A DNA stretch of 47,526 nt from Roseiflexus sp. (GTDB taxonomy: Bacteria > Chloroflexota > Chloroflexia > Chloroflexales > Roseiflexaceae): positions 1-47,526 of the forward strand of contig JAGHYV010000034.1 in NCBI GenBank assembly GCA_017743475.1, given 5' to 3'. This document shows, one piece after another, positions 26,047 to 34,528 of the stretch. Below the pieces are notes generated by a model that was not told the origin of the DNA, made no database searches, and was given only the letters and a program-made list of their open reading frames with translations. Position numbers and translations under genes: made by a program. Position 1 is the first letter of the stretch; every line of letters starts with the position of its first letter.

Positions 26047-26811
26047 TTACGACGCTGTCTTTGTCCGCAAACGTCGCAGGATGTGCGCCAGCGTCAGTAG
26101 CACCTCGCGTCGGTACCCTGCGACAGCCTCCGTATCCTTGAGTTCCAGGCGATCATAAATAGCATCAATATATTTGCGCACGGTCGTTACCCTGATTCCG
26201 AGTTGATGGGCGATTGCCTCGGTGGTGCACGCCATCCGCTCCGCGACCGCGCGTTGTTGCGGTGTCAGGTCGTCGAAGCAGTGCGCCAGTTTGACGACGA
26301 TTGCCGCTACCGCCGGTTCAAGCGCGTCCAGAAACATCTGATCCCACGAGTCGGTCGCTGCGTGGTCGATGCCGGGCTGGAAAAACACATCCTGGCGCAG
26401 CGCGTGGGTGATCGCATTGTGCAGCACCTCTTCCGGACTACCTTTCGCCACATACGCCAGACCGGTATAACCGCTGGTCAGCAGCGGCAATATCGGTGCA
26501 ATCGTGCCGCCATAGGCGCTCCAGATCACCACGGCCACCGCCGGATCGCGGCGCTTCAAGGCATGCACTAGCGTGATGCCGCGTGAGCGCGATTGAGGGA
26601 TTGATTCCGCCGGATTGTCGCGGAGCGCCAGATCGACAATGGCAAGCCGGGGTGGCGGATGCCGGGCAATCAAGGCAGAGGCATCGGTATAGGTCTCAGC
26701 AGCGAGCACCGTAAACCGGAGCGACTCGAGGTACTGACCGAGCGCCCAACGGGCAAACGGGTCATCTTCGATTACAAATGCCGTTGCAGGTCCTGAAATG
26801 GGCACAGACAT
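26047..26811 (-). CDS. Response regulator with LuxR-type helix-turn-helix
   Basis: About 254 residues. The receiver domain (about 10-135) shows the acidic pair in VIEDDPF, the phospho-acceptor Asp in LAIVDLALRD and the Lys in AYVAKGSPEE. After a linker a NarL/FixJ-like HTH follows: LTPQQRAVAERMACTTEAIA, then HQLGIRVTTVRKYIDAIYDRL. The recognition region is a few residues shorter than in standard LuxR domains between the AERMA helix and EAIA. No kinase is adjacent; the orphan kinase at 6691 is a distant candidate partner. The start could be ATG 26823 or 26811. Confidence 0.88.
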   Translation of the reverse strand: MSVPISGPATAFVIEDDPFARWALGQYLESLRFTVLAAETYTDASALIARHPPPRLAIVDLALRDNPAESIPQSRSRGITLVHALKRRDPAVAVVIWSAYGGTIAPILPLLTSGYTGLAYVAKGSPEEVLHNAITHALRQDVFFQPGIDHAATDSWDQMFLDALEPAVAAIVVKLAHCFDDLTPQQRAVAERMACTTEAIAHQLGIRVTTVRKYIDAIYDRLELKDTEAVAGYRREVLLTLAHILRRLRTKTAS

Positions 26812-26823
26812 ACAGTGCTCCAT

Positions 26824-27579
26824 AGCGATCTAGGACCAGTACGAGCGTTCGAGCGCCGGAACTTTCCGTGATGGTCAGAGCAACCAGAGCAGAAGGATTG
26901 CGCACTGTCTCACCAGCGCTGCACAATCATACCATAACCCGGCGCCCTCGTATGCAGATGAACCTGCCGGCATCGCCGGATCCCTGTCTGACATTCCGTA
27001 ACGCTCTCGTATGTGGGTACACGAAGCAAGCAGGGGCGTATCCGATCGGTGATCACGGCAATGTTGCCATAGAAGAATACCTCATTTTTAGGATTGTGGT
27101 GAATGGGGAGATGCGTATGACTGTCTAGAGGAAGTAAAAACAAGTGCGTGCTCTCTGTGCGAGACTTGCAACTTCGTGAGCGTGCCGCACATCTCAGCAG
27201 GAAAGAGTGTGTTTACCCGTTTTGTCCCCGGTGGTTGTTGGGACACTCCTCCGCTTCCAGCCACCGACGCCGAACCGGTACAGGCAACGGCGCGATGAAC
27301 ACAGAGACGCGGCAGCGTCCCAACTGCCGACGCGGTTGAGGCGCATTGCTGCTGTACTGCTTGTCGCTGCACGGGTGATATTCCTCATCTGATTATGACA
27401 AGTTAACCGAAAAAGAACCGAAAGTGGGGTGATATACTGCAGGTAGGGGAAAGACTGTGGCGGAGCATTAGTGATAATATCAAGCCTTATAACGAGTGTA
27501 TCAAGTCAACAGCCTTCGAGCCTTCGGCGCGCGTTCATATGGGTGGGTTTGTCTGTGGTGAATTCTTGTGAGGCTTATC
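26824..27579. other. Gene-free stretch at the island boundary
   Basis: About 750 bp with only short overlapping frames on both strands, none with recognisable similarity, consistent codon use or a good ribosome-binding site. AT content rises toward the end. AACCGAAA occurs twice near 27405-27422, ahead of TATACT (about 27432), which could be a -10 box. I see no RNA gene. Confidence 0.5.
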
Positions 27580-28288
27580 ATGACAGATATTGCTAGAAAA
27601 GAGCCATCACAAGCTAAAGGACCGTCTCAAGCTAGAGAAGCACCATCACAACGATCTAGCGACTTCCGTCGGTCAGTTCTGTTGATCGAAATTCCGGTCG
27701 GCTTTTTATTTTCCCCGTTTAACTTTGATGGTTTTATGCGTTTTGTGGCACGTCATTATGTGCTTGACGTCAATCAGTCTTTATCAGAATGGATAATCGA
27801 TTTTTCTTATCTTCTCCGTTACATCTATGCTATGCTACATCAAACAGAGGTCAACCTTTTTATCTTCCTACTCTGTCTCGCCTTGTGCAGTCTGTGTATT
27901 TACTTTGCTTTATTTCTTCTCTCTTCATTTAGAGAGGAGTATTCGATGGTATTTTTGGTGGTTCGGGGAGATTAATCGTCGGTTCTTTAGTTTGCCTATT
28001 TTAGTCCGGACTATTTTCTCATCCTTGCTTTTCGTGTTTACAATCATCAATTTCTTTGCTGAGTTACCGGCGAAGCTATTCGAATGGCTTATCCCACTCC
28101 TGACCATTTTGTACTACATAGGATTGATATTGTTGGTGCTCTGGTCGGTTTTGTTAACTGTTCGAGCTTTATGGGAGCGTTACGAATGGAGTGCAGTCAT
28201 TACAGCGGTATTGATGGTGATAGTTGCTTATCTGTGGGAAAACCAATTTTCCGTTTTTATTAACCGACGTTCTCCAGCCCACCCCTAG
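27580..28288 (+). pseudogene. Frameshifted polytopic membrane protein gene, AT-rich
   Basis: Two overlapping frames join into one plausible protein. From ATG 27580 there is a Ser/Gln/Lys-rich start with PSQAKGPSQAREAPSQ, then hydrophobic helices up to LLSSFREEYS, with this frame ending at 27975. The second frame is good from RWYFWWFGEINRRFF onward, with three more helices ending at INRRSPAHP. The shift must fall around 27925-27960, near a T run. Codon use is clearly more AT-rich than in the neighbouring core genes, suggesting foreign origin. I do not recognise the family. Two separate overlapping small membrane proteins are the alternative. Confidence 0.5.
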
Positions 28289-28352
28289 TTTACTGATGAT
28301 ATAGCATCTTTAGGTGCCATTTTAGATTCTTCGGCAAGTTTTCTCGGAAAAA

Positions 28353-28484
28353 ATGTTGCTTATCCTCGTTGCTAGAACGCTTATCCTCGTTACCGGAATC
28401 GGTATTATTGCTTTATTCGGGCACCTGCTTATTGACCAGTACAAGGCCGCTTGGGAGAGCGGTAGTGGTAGCAAAGGTTATTAG
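28353..28484 (+). CDS. Very small single-helix membrane protein (43 residues)
   Basis: The frame MLLILVARTLILVTGIGIIA continues into LFGHLLIDQYKAAWESGSG and ends SKGY. One membrane helix is followed by a short polar tail, a plausible shape for a small membrane protein. It overlaps the next tiny frame by 20 bases. The ribosome-binding site is weak (CGGAAAA). It may equally be a remnant in this decaying region. Confidence 0.35.
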   Translation: MLLILVARTLILVTGIGIIALFGHLLIDQYKAAWESGSGSKGY

Positions 28485-28581
28485 TAAGGAAGCTTTAGTT
28501 TTGGTTCTCGCGGCACCTATAGGCATATTTCTGCTTTTTTTCAGGCAATTGCACCAAAGGAGGATTAGAATGCTATTATAG
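28465..28581 (+). CDS. Very small single-helix membrane protein (38 residues)
   Basis: It starts at GTG 28465 behind GGGAGAG and reads VVAKVISKEALVLVLAAPIG, then IFLLFFRQLHQRR. One hydrophobic helix precedes a basic tail. It overlaps the preceding tiny frame, as coupled genes do. I do not recognise it, and confidence that it is expressed is low. Confidence 0.3.
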   Translation: MVAKVISKEALVLVLAAPIGIFLLFFRQLHQRRIRMLL

Positions 28582-28740
28582 GAATATGACCAGAAACTGT
28601 ATTCCTAGCTTGTTGATGCTATCGCATTGCGCGGGTATCGCCATACGATGAGGATTGAGCGGTTATGTGCGTAAATAAACGCAGAATCTGAACTGAAGGT
28701 GCCATCACCTGCACTCTTAACGCTCATCTGCCGAGATGCC

Positions 28741-28770
28741 TTGACTTAGAGAATGTATGGAGTGCATAAT
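28741..28770 (+). promoter_or_regulatory. Promoter candidate for the WXG100 locus
   Basis: TTGACT (28741-28746), 18-base spacer, CATAAT (28765-28770). Downstream at 28808-28819 is the perfect palindrome CTATCTAGATAG, a possible operator, then GGGAGG before the ATG at 28882. Confidence 0.45.
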
Positions 28771-28881
28771 CCATCCGTAGACAAGATACCACATTTCAAC
28801 TACTTGTCTATCTAGATAGATAGCATCACGGTTGAAACATACAGAACAACTCACCCGGAGTATGCACAAGGGAGGTATCCA

Positions 28882-29152
28882 ATGCCACGTGTTGATGTCG
28901 AGCCCGAAGAGTTGCTGCGCTTTGCAGCCGAGCTGAAAGCGTTTAACGAACAGCTCCGCGAACGTACCTCTCGTCTTCGAGTAGGTTTTAAGCAAATTGG
29001 GCGAAAAATGGCGCGACCAGGAACGCAAAAAGTTCGCCGGGGAGTTTGAGAAAACAAAAGGCTCGTTAGAGCAATTTATCCGCATCACCGACGAGCACGT
29101 TTCTCACCTTCAAAAGAAAGCCAGGAGTCTTGATAGATATTTTCAGTCTTGA
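28882..29152 (+). pseudogene. WXG100-like small helical protein gene with a frameshift
   Basis: From ATG 28882 (GGGAGGTATCCA upstream) the protein starts MPRVDVEPEELLRFAAELKA and continues as a helix to SRLRVGFK. At about 28993 one extra base moves the reading to the frame of KLGEKWRDQERKKFAGEFEK, which ends in KKARSLDRYFQS, stop 29150-29152. Joined, it gives about 89 residues as two helices separated by a turn with Trp (W at 29009), the size and pattern of WXG100/ESAT-6-like proteins that type VII systems export. The initial frame instead runs to a stop at 29047-29049. The gene looks inactivated unless frameshifting rescues it. Confidence 0.65.
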
Positions 29153-29160
29153 TGGATATT

Positions 29161-29189
29161 TTCGACGAGATGCTCTTGTTCTCGTCGAA
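29161..29189 (+). terminator. Perfect 10-bp stem-loop after the WXG100 gene
   Basis: TTCGACGAGA (29161-29170) pairs with TCTCGTCGAA (29180-29189) around a 9-base loop. There is no T run, so intrinsic termination is uncertain. Just before it the phrase GTCTTGATRGATATTTTC occurs twice in tandem (about 29128-29163). Confidence 0.5.
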
Positions 29190-29319
29190 GTATCATGAAC
29201 ACGTATCAAATCCCGGATTCTACCGAGCAACTAACTACGCTCGTTGCGTAGAGTGTGGTATTTTTGTGCAAAAGTTTCCGGGCAGGCTCTAGAGTGCTTT
29301 AGACGAGAGGATAGCTTGA

Positions 29320-30338
29320 ATGACTCCTGCACGTGTAAGATCAATCGATAAACTGGAAGAGTTCAGGGTAAACCTGATCCGTTTCAAAGCCCAGATGCTG
29401 GAGGTGCTTGATAGTCCCGAAACCGCAATCCGCTTCATGGAGGAGTTGCTCCAGGATCAAATGAATTACCGGCGTAGGGAGGTGCTCCGACGGAGGGAAA
29501 TACTTGATCGGAGCTCACGAGAGTCGCGCTTAACTGCACAACGTGATCTGAAAAGGGCAGACGCCGATTTACTCGAGATCATGAAGTGGAGACGCCTGGT
29601 ATTGGAACAGGCCAAGGAATATCGCCGTCAGGCACGGCAGCTCAAAGCGTGGCTGGAAGATGAATGTCCGACGGCAAACGCATTTCTGGAACGCAAGATT
29701 GACACATTGCAACGCTATGTGGCAATAGGGGCGTCCTCTAGCGGCTATGCCACGGTATCGCCGACGGTCGCGAGCGTAACCTTTGCTGCTCCTGTCGGTC
29801 AAACAGGGGTGAATGAAGCCCTGTCTGCTGCTGTCGAACTTGCCCGCCGATTGGTCAACGACATTTGTGGCAAGCTAGACGCAACCAGGACAGACCTTGC
29901 GGCGCACCTGATAAGCGGTGAATACCCCAACTTTCAAGAGCGACCTCATCCAAATATGGCTTTCATCGTGTCTTCACGGCGCCTGACGTGCCGCTTATTG
30001 TACTGGAGGAATCCAACCTGTCTTCAACCGGGCAATCCTACCGCGGCCTAACCTGGCGCGGCGAGCGGGAAGCTCCAGGACGGATCGAAGCTCGGGTGGA
30101 GAAAAAGGAAATTCCGGCCTCGACTCAATGGTCTTCAACTGAAGAGCGTATCGCTTCGTTGGTGAAGGATGTGGGTTTTGACCATCCTCCTGCGGTTGCT
30201 GTCGTCATTCATCGTGAGCGTTCGCAGGCTGATGTGTATGTGCATTCTGCCGGTAGCAATACCTGGCAGCTTCCGTCGCAGGAGGTTGTATCGACGGAAC
30301 AACTGCAGACACCTTCCCTGCTGGAGTCAAAAGTGTGA
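29320..30338 (+). pseudogene. Coiled-coil protein of the WXG100/FtsK locus, frameshifted near its C-terminus
   Basis: It begins MTPARVRSIDKLEEFRVNLI and continues as long helical, Arg/Glu-rich sequence for about 140 residues, then a more hydrophobic helical part (GVNEALSAAVELARRLVNDI). The frame ends at 30051, but from about 29940 another frame continues sensibly (SSKYGFHRVFTAPDVPLIVL, then EESNLSSTGQSYRGLTWRGE) to the stop at 30336-30338. One protein of about 340 residues with a frameshift explains this best. It resembles helical partner proteins encoded beside WXG100 genes; I cannot give a function. Its stop overlaps the next start (GTGA). Confidence 0.6.
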
Positions 30339-30562
30339 TACCCATATCCCAGAGTGCACCAACGAAAGGTCTCTTCCAGGATATTCCACTTGATCAGATT
30401 GATTGGGATGACGTTGGCAAGCTAACGCCTGCGGATTATCGCAAGGTTTCTTGTGAGGAGATGCAAGAAGGTTTGCACAAACTTATCCATGTTGTGTGAC
30501 TGGCAGTTGAGAGAGGGGCAACTGCAGATTATTTCGACCAGATGGATCAAGCGCAGGGATTA
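30335..30562 (+). pseudogene. Truncated gene fragment, possibly ParB-like, cut by the IS
   Basis: GTG 30335 overlaps the preceding stop as GTGA and has GGAG upstream. The product reads MIPISQSAPTKGLFQDIPLD, then IDWDDVGKLTPADYRKVSCE and EEMQEGLHKLIHVV. An in-frame TGA (30497-30499) interrupts it, and the frame then continues LAVERGATADYFDQMDQAQG up to the IS at 30563. The style (stepwise DIPLDQIDWDD, then helices) resembles the start of a ParB-like or nuclease-like accessory protein, but this is memory-based inference. The rest of the gene is missing on the other side of the IS. Confidence 0.5.
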
Positions 30563-31582
30563 GACTTCATCAAGGTTCACTTTGATTTTCAGAATACTCT
30601 TTGCGTTTCAACCGAATTCGGAAGTTGTTCAACCCGCAACGCGTTTCCATGACCTTATCCCGAAATTCGGAACAACCGGAACGTATGATCTCACGAATGA
30701 TTCGATACCGCTTAACTTCGCCGATAACATGTTCAATGCGCACGCGAACCGATGATATACGCCGATTATTCGCCTTTTCTTGCGGCGTGAGCCTTCTGTG
30801 GCGCGGCTTCTGCTTCGGTTGAATCACCAGCATGCCATGCACGTCAAATCCTTGGAACCCGGCGTCTTGATAGAGCAGACTTGCTGTCGGAGGGGTATAC
30901 TTCGCTTCATCCGCGATACTCTTGTCATGCACTCTTCCTTCATACGTATCGCTCAAAAAGTGAATAGCGCCGAATTCATCAACAATAAGAACATTCTTGA
31001 GCGTATGCCGTTTCTTCTTGCCGCTGTAATACAATTCTCGGTCAACTTTATCACTTGGACGATAAATGGGACGTTCTACGCCGTCATGGATAAAAGGGAG
31101 GTCGGAGCCGCCGTTGGCGGCGGTTCCTCCTGCAATCGCTGCGCCAGTCCGTCGGCAGTGTGCGCCGGAAGGAGATGTTGCCGTGATAGCGCGTAGTTGA
31201 GCGCTCCATGCAACAGATGCACCCATTTACTCACGTTTGACTGACTCATATGGAAGATCTATCCGTACATCGCGTGTGTCGGATTTTGTTTGAGATACGT
31301 CAAAATAAAAAGCAATGTATCCTCCGTGGTCGGAAGTGGCGAGTTTGCATAAGAGACGGAGCGACGGCAATACCGGACATGACCATCAATCGTGTGACAT
31401 TGCATATATGCTTCAAATGCGGCGTGAAAGATCGGAACCAGTGCGTGAAACTCGTCAGCGGTCAGTCCAGTCATAGAACGTCATTTCGTCGGGTTTTCGA
31501 TGATGGATCGATACTTGCAATCGCGTCTCCCTCTATTTCAGCTCGTATAAAAATAGTATACCAATTAAACCTTGATGAAGTC
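30563..31582 (-). mobile_element. IS5-like insertion sequence, complete ends, dead transposase
   Basis: The ends are GACTTCATCAAGGTT (30563-30577) and its exact reverse complement AACCTTGATGAAGTC (31568-31582), a 15-bp perfect terminal inverted repeat. TA flanks both sides (30561-30562 and 31583-31584), the likely target duplication. Length is 1020 bp. It carries one transposase gene on the minus strand. A closely related end opens this window at 1-52. The sequences on the two sides do not form one gene, so an adjacent deletion probably accompanied or followed the insertion. Confidence 0.88.
30570..31474 (-). pseudogene. IS5-like (DDE_Tnp_4 type) transposase, inactivated
   Basis: The N-terminal part (ATG 31474) reads MTGLTADEFHALVPIFHAAF and goes on to LPTTEDTLLFILTYLKQNPT, the HTH_Tnp_4-type region. 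It stops at TAG after HAMYG; the frame continues IFHMSQSNVSKWVHLLHGAL, so TAG probably replaced CAG. A frameshift near 31090-31130 follows. The C-terminal part then has the catalytic Asp in FIHDGVERPIYRP, YYSGKKKRHTLKN, the second Asp in LSDTYEGRVHDKS and the late Glu in SVRVRIEHVIGEVKRYR. Just upstream of 31474, PTK-TGA-RSMTGLT suggests another nonsense codon. The copy cannot transpose by itself. Confidence 0.88.
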
Positions 31583-34299
31583 TACTGCAAATGGTTGGAA
31601 CTCGTTGATTATCATGCTGAAGCGCGCCGCGCCGAAGCGCAGCAGGCGTATCAGCAAGTGGTTGATGCAGCCCAACGACAATAAGATGAAATTATACAGC
31701 ACGTGCAACCCATTCTGCCTGGCCACATCAGCCTGGCCGACCAGCTCGCCCCTCCCTGGCAGAGCGACGTCTGGCAACACTGGCAGCCTGGAACGCTAAC
31801 ACCTGGTCGGATGGGTACATTCGCGCTCGGTTCCATACCCGCACTCTTCGCTTTCCCAGCGGGAAGACCGCTGGTCTTCAAAGACTCAGGTAACGGGAGG
31901 GCCTACGGCATTGCCAGCATTCAGTCTCTCCTGCTGCGCCTGCTCGCTTCCGTCCCGCCCGGCAAACTCCGCTTTATCTTCATCGACCCTGTCGGTTTGG
32001 GGCAGCATGTCGCACCCTTTCTGCATCTGGCAGATTATGACGATCAACTGATTACCGGCAAGGCCTGGTCGGATCCGAGGCACATTGAACAGCGCTTGGC
32101 TGAGCTGACCGAACATATGGAGAACGTCATCCAGCAATATCTGCGCAACCAGTACGCCACTATTGAGAACTATAACGCTCACGCGGGCGAGATCACTGAA
32201 CCGTACCGTGTGCTGGTCGTCTTCGACTTCCCGGTCAACTTTAGCGAGACGGCGGCACGACAGCTGGTCAGCATTGTCCAGAACGGTTCCCGCGCGGCGT
32301 TTATACCGTTATCCTGATAGCCTCTGATAAACCCCTGCCCTACGGATTCAATCTCAACGACCTGACGCAGCACACGGAGGTCATCAGGTTCTTGCATAAC
32401 GAGCATTGGTGGGGTTGGTCAGATGGGACGAAAGAATACTGGCTGGCATTAGATAAACCGCCAGACACTGCGCTCTTCAACCGTATCGTATTCGACGTCG
32501 GCGCGGCGGCGAAAGCTGCCAGCAAGGTGGAGGTGCCCTTTGACTGTATCGCGCCAAAGGAATACTGGAAGGGCAATAGCAGTGACGGCATCCGCGTGTT
32601 CTTGGGTCCATCCGGCGCCCGCACGTTCCAGGAACTGGTGTTGGGCGACGGTACAAAGCAGCATGTTTTGATTGCCGGACGAACCGGCTCCGGCAAATCG
32701 ACCCTCCTCCATACCCTGATCATTAACCTGGCGCTCACCTGCAGCCCCGATGGAGTGGAAATCTATCTGGTCGACTTCAAAGAAGGTGTGGAGTTCAAGA
32801 TTTACGCCACCCATCAACTGCCCCACGCTCGCGTGGTGGCGATTGAGAGCGAGCGCGAGTTTGGTCTGAGCGTGCTCGAGGCGCTGGAAGCCGAACTCAA
32901 TTATCGTGGCAAGCTCTTCCGCGAGGCTGGCGCAGCGAATATCTCTCAGTACCGCGCAAAAACCAGGCAGAAACTGCCGCGTATCCTGCTGCTGGTGGAC
33001 GAATTCCAGATCTTCTTCACTGAAGACGACTCCATTGCGTCTAAGGCTGGGCGAATTCTAGATCTGCTAGTACGGCAGGGGCGCGGTTTTGGCATGCACG
33101 TGCTGCTCGGTTCACAAACCCTCGCCGGGGCGTATACGCTGGCGCGCAGCACGATAGACCAGATGGCTGTGCGTATCGCCTTGCAGTGCTCGGAAGCCGA
33201 CTCGCGCCTGATCCTGGCGGACGACAACCCTGCTGCCCGCCTGCTCTCCCGCCCCGGTGAAGCCATCTACAACGACGCTAACGGGCGGGTGGAGGGTAAC
33301 AGCCGTTTCCAGACGGCATGGTTGCCCGAGGACCAGCGCAACGCCTATCTGACGCAGATTGCGGAACTGGCAAAACAGAATGGGTATCGCCCGTCGTGGT
33401 CACAAATCGTCTTTGAAGGCAACGCTCCGGCTGAGGTGAAGAAGAAGAACGACAGGTTACGCGATCTGCTCACGGCTCCGGCATGGTCAGCGCCGACACA
33501 CCGCGAGCAGTTTGCCTGGCTGGGCGACCCGATTGCCATCCGCGATCCGGTTGCCGCTTCCTTCTGCCGTCAAAGCGGGAGCAACTTGCTCGTAGTCGGT
33601 CAAGACGAAGAGGCGGCACTGGGCATGATGGCAGCGGCGCTCATTAGTCTGGCGGCGCATCTCCCGGTCGGAAGCAGGAGTGAGGGTGAGAATGGTGCCG
33701 ACTTCTACGTGCTGGACTTCAGTGCAGTGAATACTCCCTATGCCGGGCTGTGGTACACCCTGGCTGGCATCCTGCCCCACACGGTCAAAGTAGGACGGCG
33801 CATTCAGTTGCCTGGATTAATCGCTGAACTGGCTGCCGAAGTACAGGCGCGGCTCAATAGCGAACGTTCGAGCGTCTCGTCACGTTACCTCTTCCTCTTT
33901 GGTCTGCACCGGGCGCGTGATCTGGATCAGGATGACATGGGCTATAGCAGCTATGGTGAGGACTCAACAGATTCCAATCCAGCCCGGCAATTCATGACAA
34001 TCGTGCGCGAAGGGCCAGACCTGGGCATCCATACCCTGGTCTGGTGTGATACGAAGGCCCATCTGGATCGCAGCCCGGATCGCCGTACCCTGCGCGAGTT
34101 CACGATGCGCGTTGCCCTGCAGATGAGTGAAACGGACTCGGCTGATCTGCTGAATTCATCGCTAGCGAGTAAACTCGGGCCGTACCGGGCATTATTCTAT
34201 GATGAGGGAGAAAATCGGTTGGAGAAATTCCGACCGTATCGGTTACCGTCGGCAACGTGGCTGGAACAGGTGAAGCAGTGGTTCAAAGCCAGAAGCTGA
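31583..34299 (+). pseudogene. FtsK/SpoIIIE ATPase of EccC/EssC type, broken in three
   Basis: Three reading segments form one large ATPase. (a) 31583-31684 is coiled coil (YHAEARRAEAQQAYQQVVDA) up to an in-frame TAA. (b) 31685-32317 is the first FtsK-like module without Walker A (LRFIFIDPVGLGQHVAPFLH). (c) After a missing G near 32296, which restores GVYTVILIASDKPLPYGFNL, the frame runs to 34299. This last part contains an active-looking module (Walker A GRTGSGKST, FKEGVEFKIYATHQLPHARV, Walker B RILLLVDEF, LGSQTLAGAYTLARSTIDQM) and a third module lacking Walker A (LLVVGQDEEAALGMM). Three tandem modules with one good site resemble type VII secretion ATPases. The start was lost at the IS boundary. 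Confidence 0.88.
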
Positions 34300-34528
34300 T
34301 ACTGTCCGGTATGTTCATCGTAGCCGGCGCTGCCTGAAAGCGTGATTCGGAAACTACAGACTTCATCAGGAGGCTCGATTTTCTTCCCATCAGAACGCCA
34401 TGTCCACCATCGATAGATGCCACAAATCCGGGTTTCTGATCGCGCTTCTTCATCACCCCCACGACCAGAGCGCCCAACCTTCACCCGGTGTGCGGCAGCG
34501 ACCGGTGAGGCGTTTCGACCGGCGTCGC

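Noticed and set aside
27088-27392. Several short frames on both strands
   Set aside because: They overlap each other, lack ribosome-binding sites and have no recognisable motif.
31250-31582. Plus-strand reading frame running from inside the IS into the FtsK gene
   Set aside because: The part before 31583 is antisense to the transposase gene; only the sequence after the IS end belongs to the FtsK gene.
34283-34484. Small minus-strand frame between the FtsK gene and mnmG
   Set aside because: It vaguely resembles an end fragment of a mobile-element protein (IDGGHGVLMGR, SVVSESRFQAAPA), but I cannot tie it to a family and the 229-bp gap gives no supporting start or repeat.
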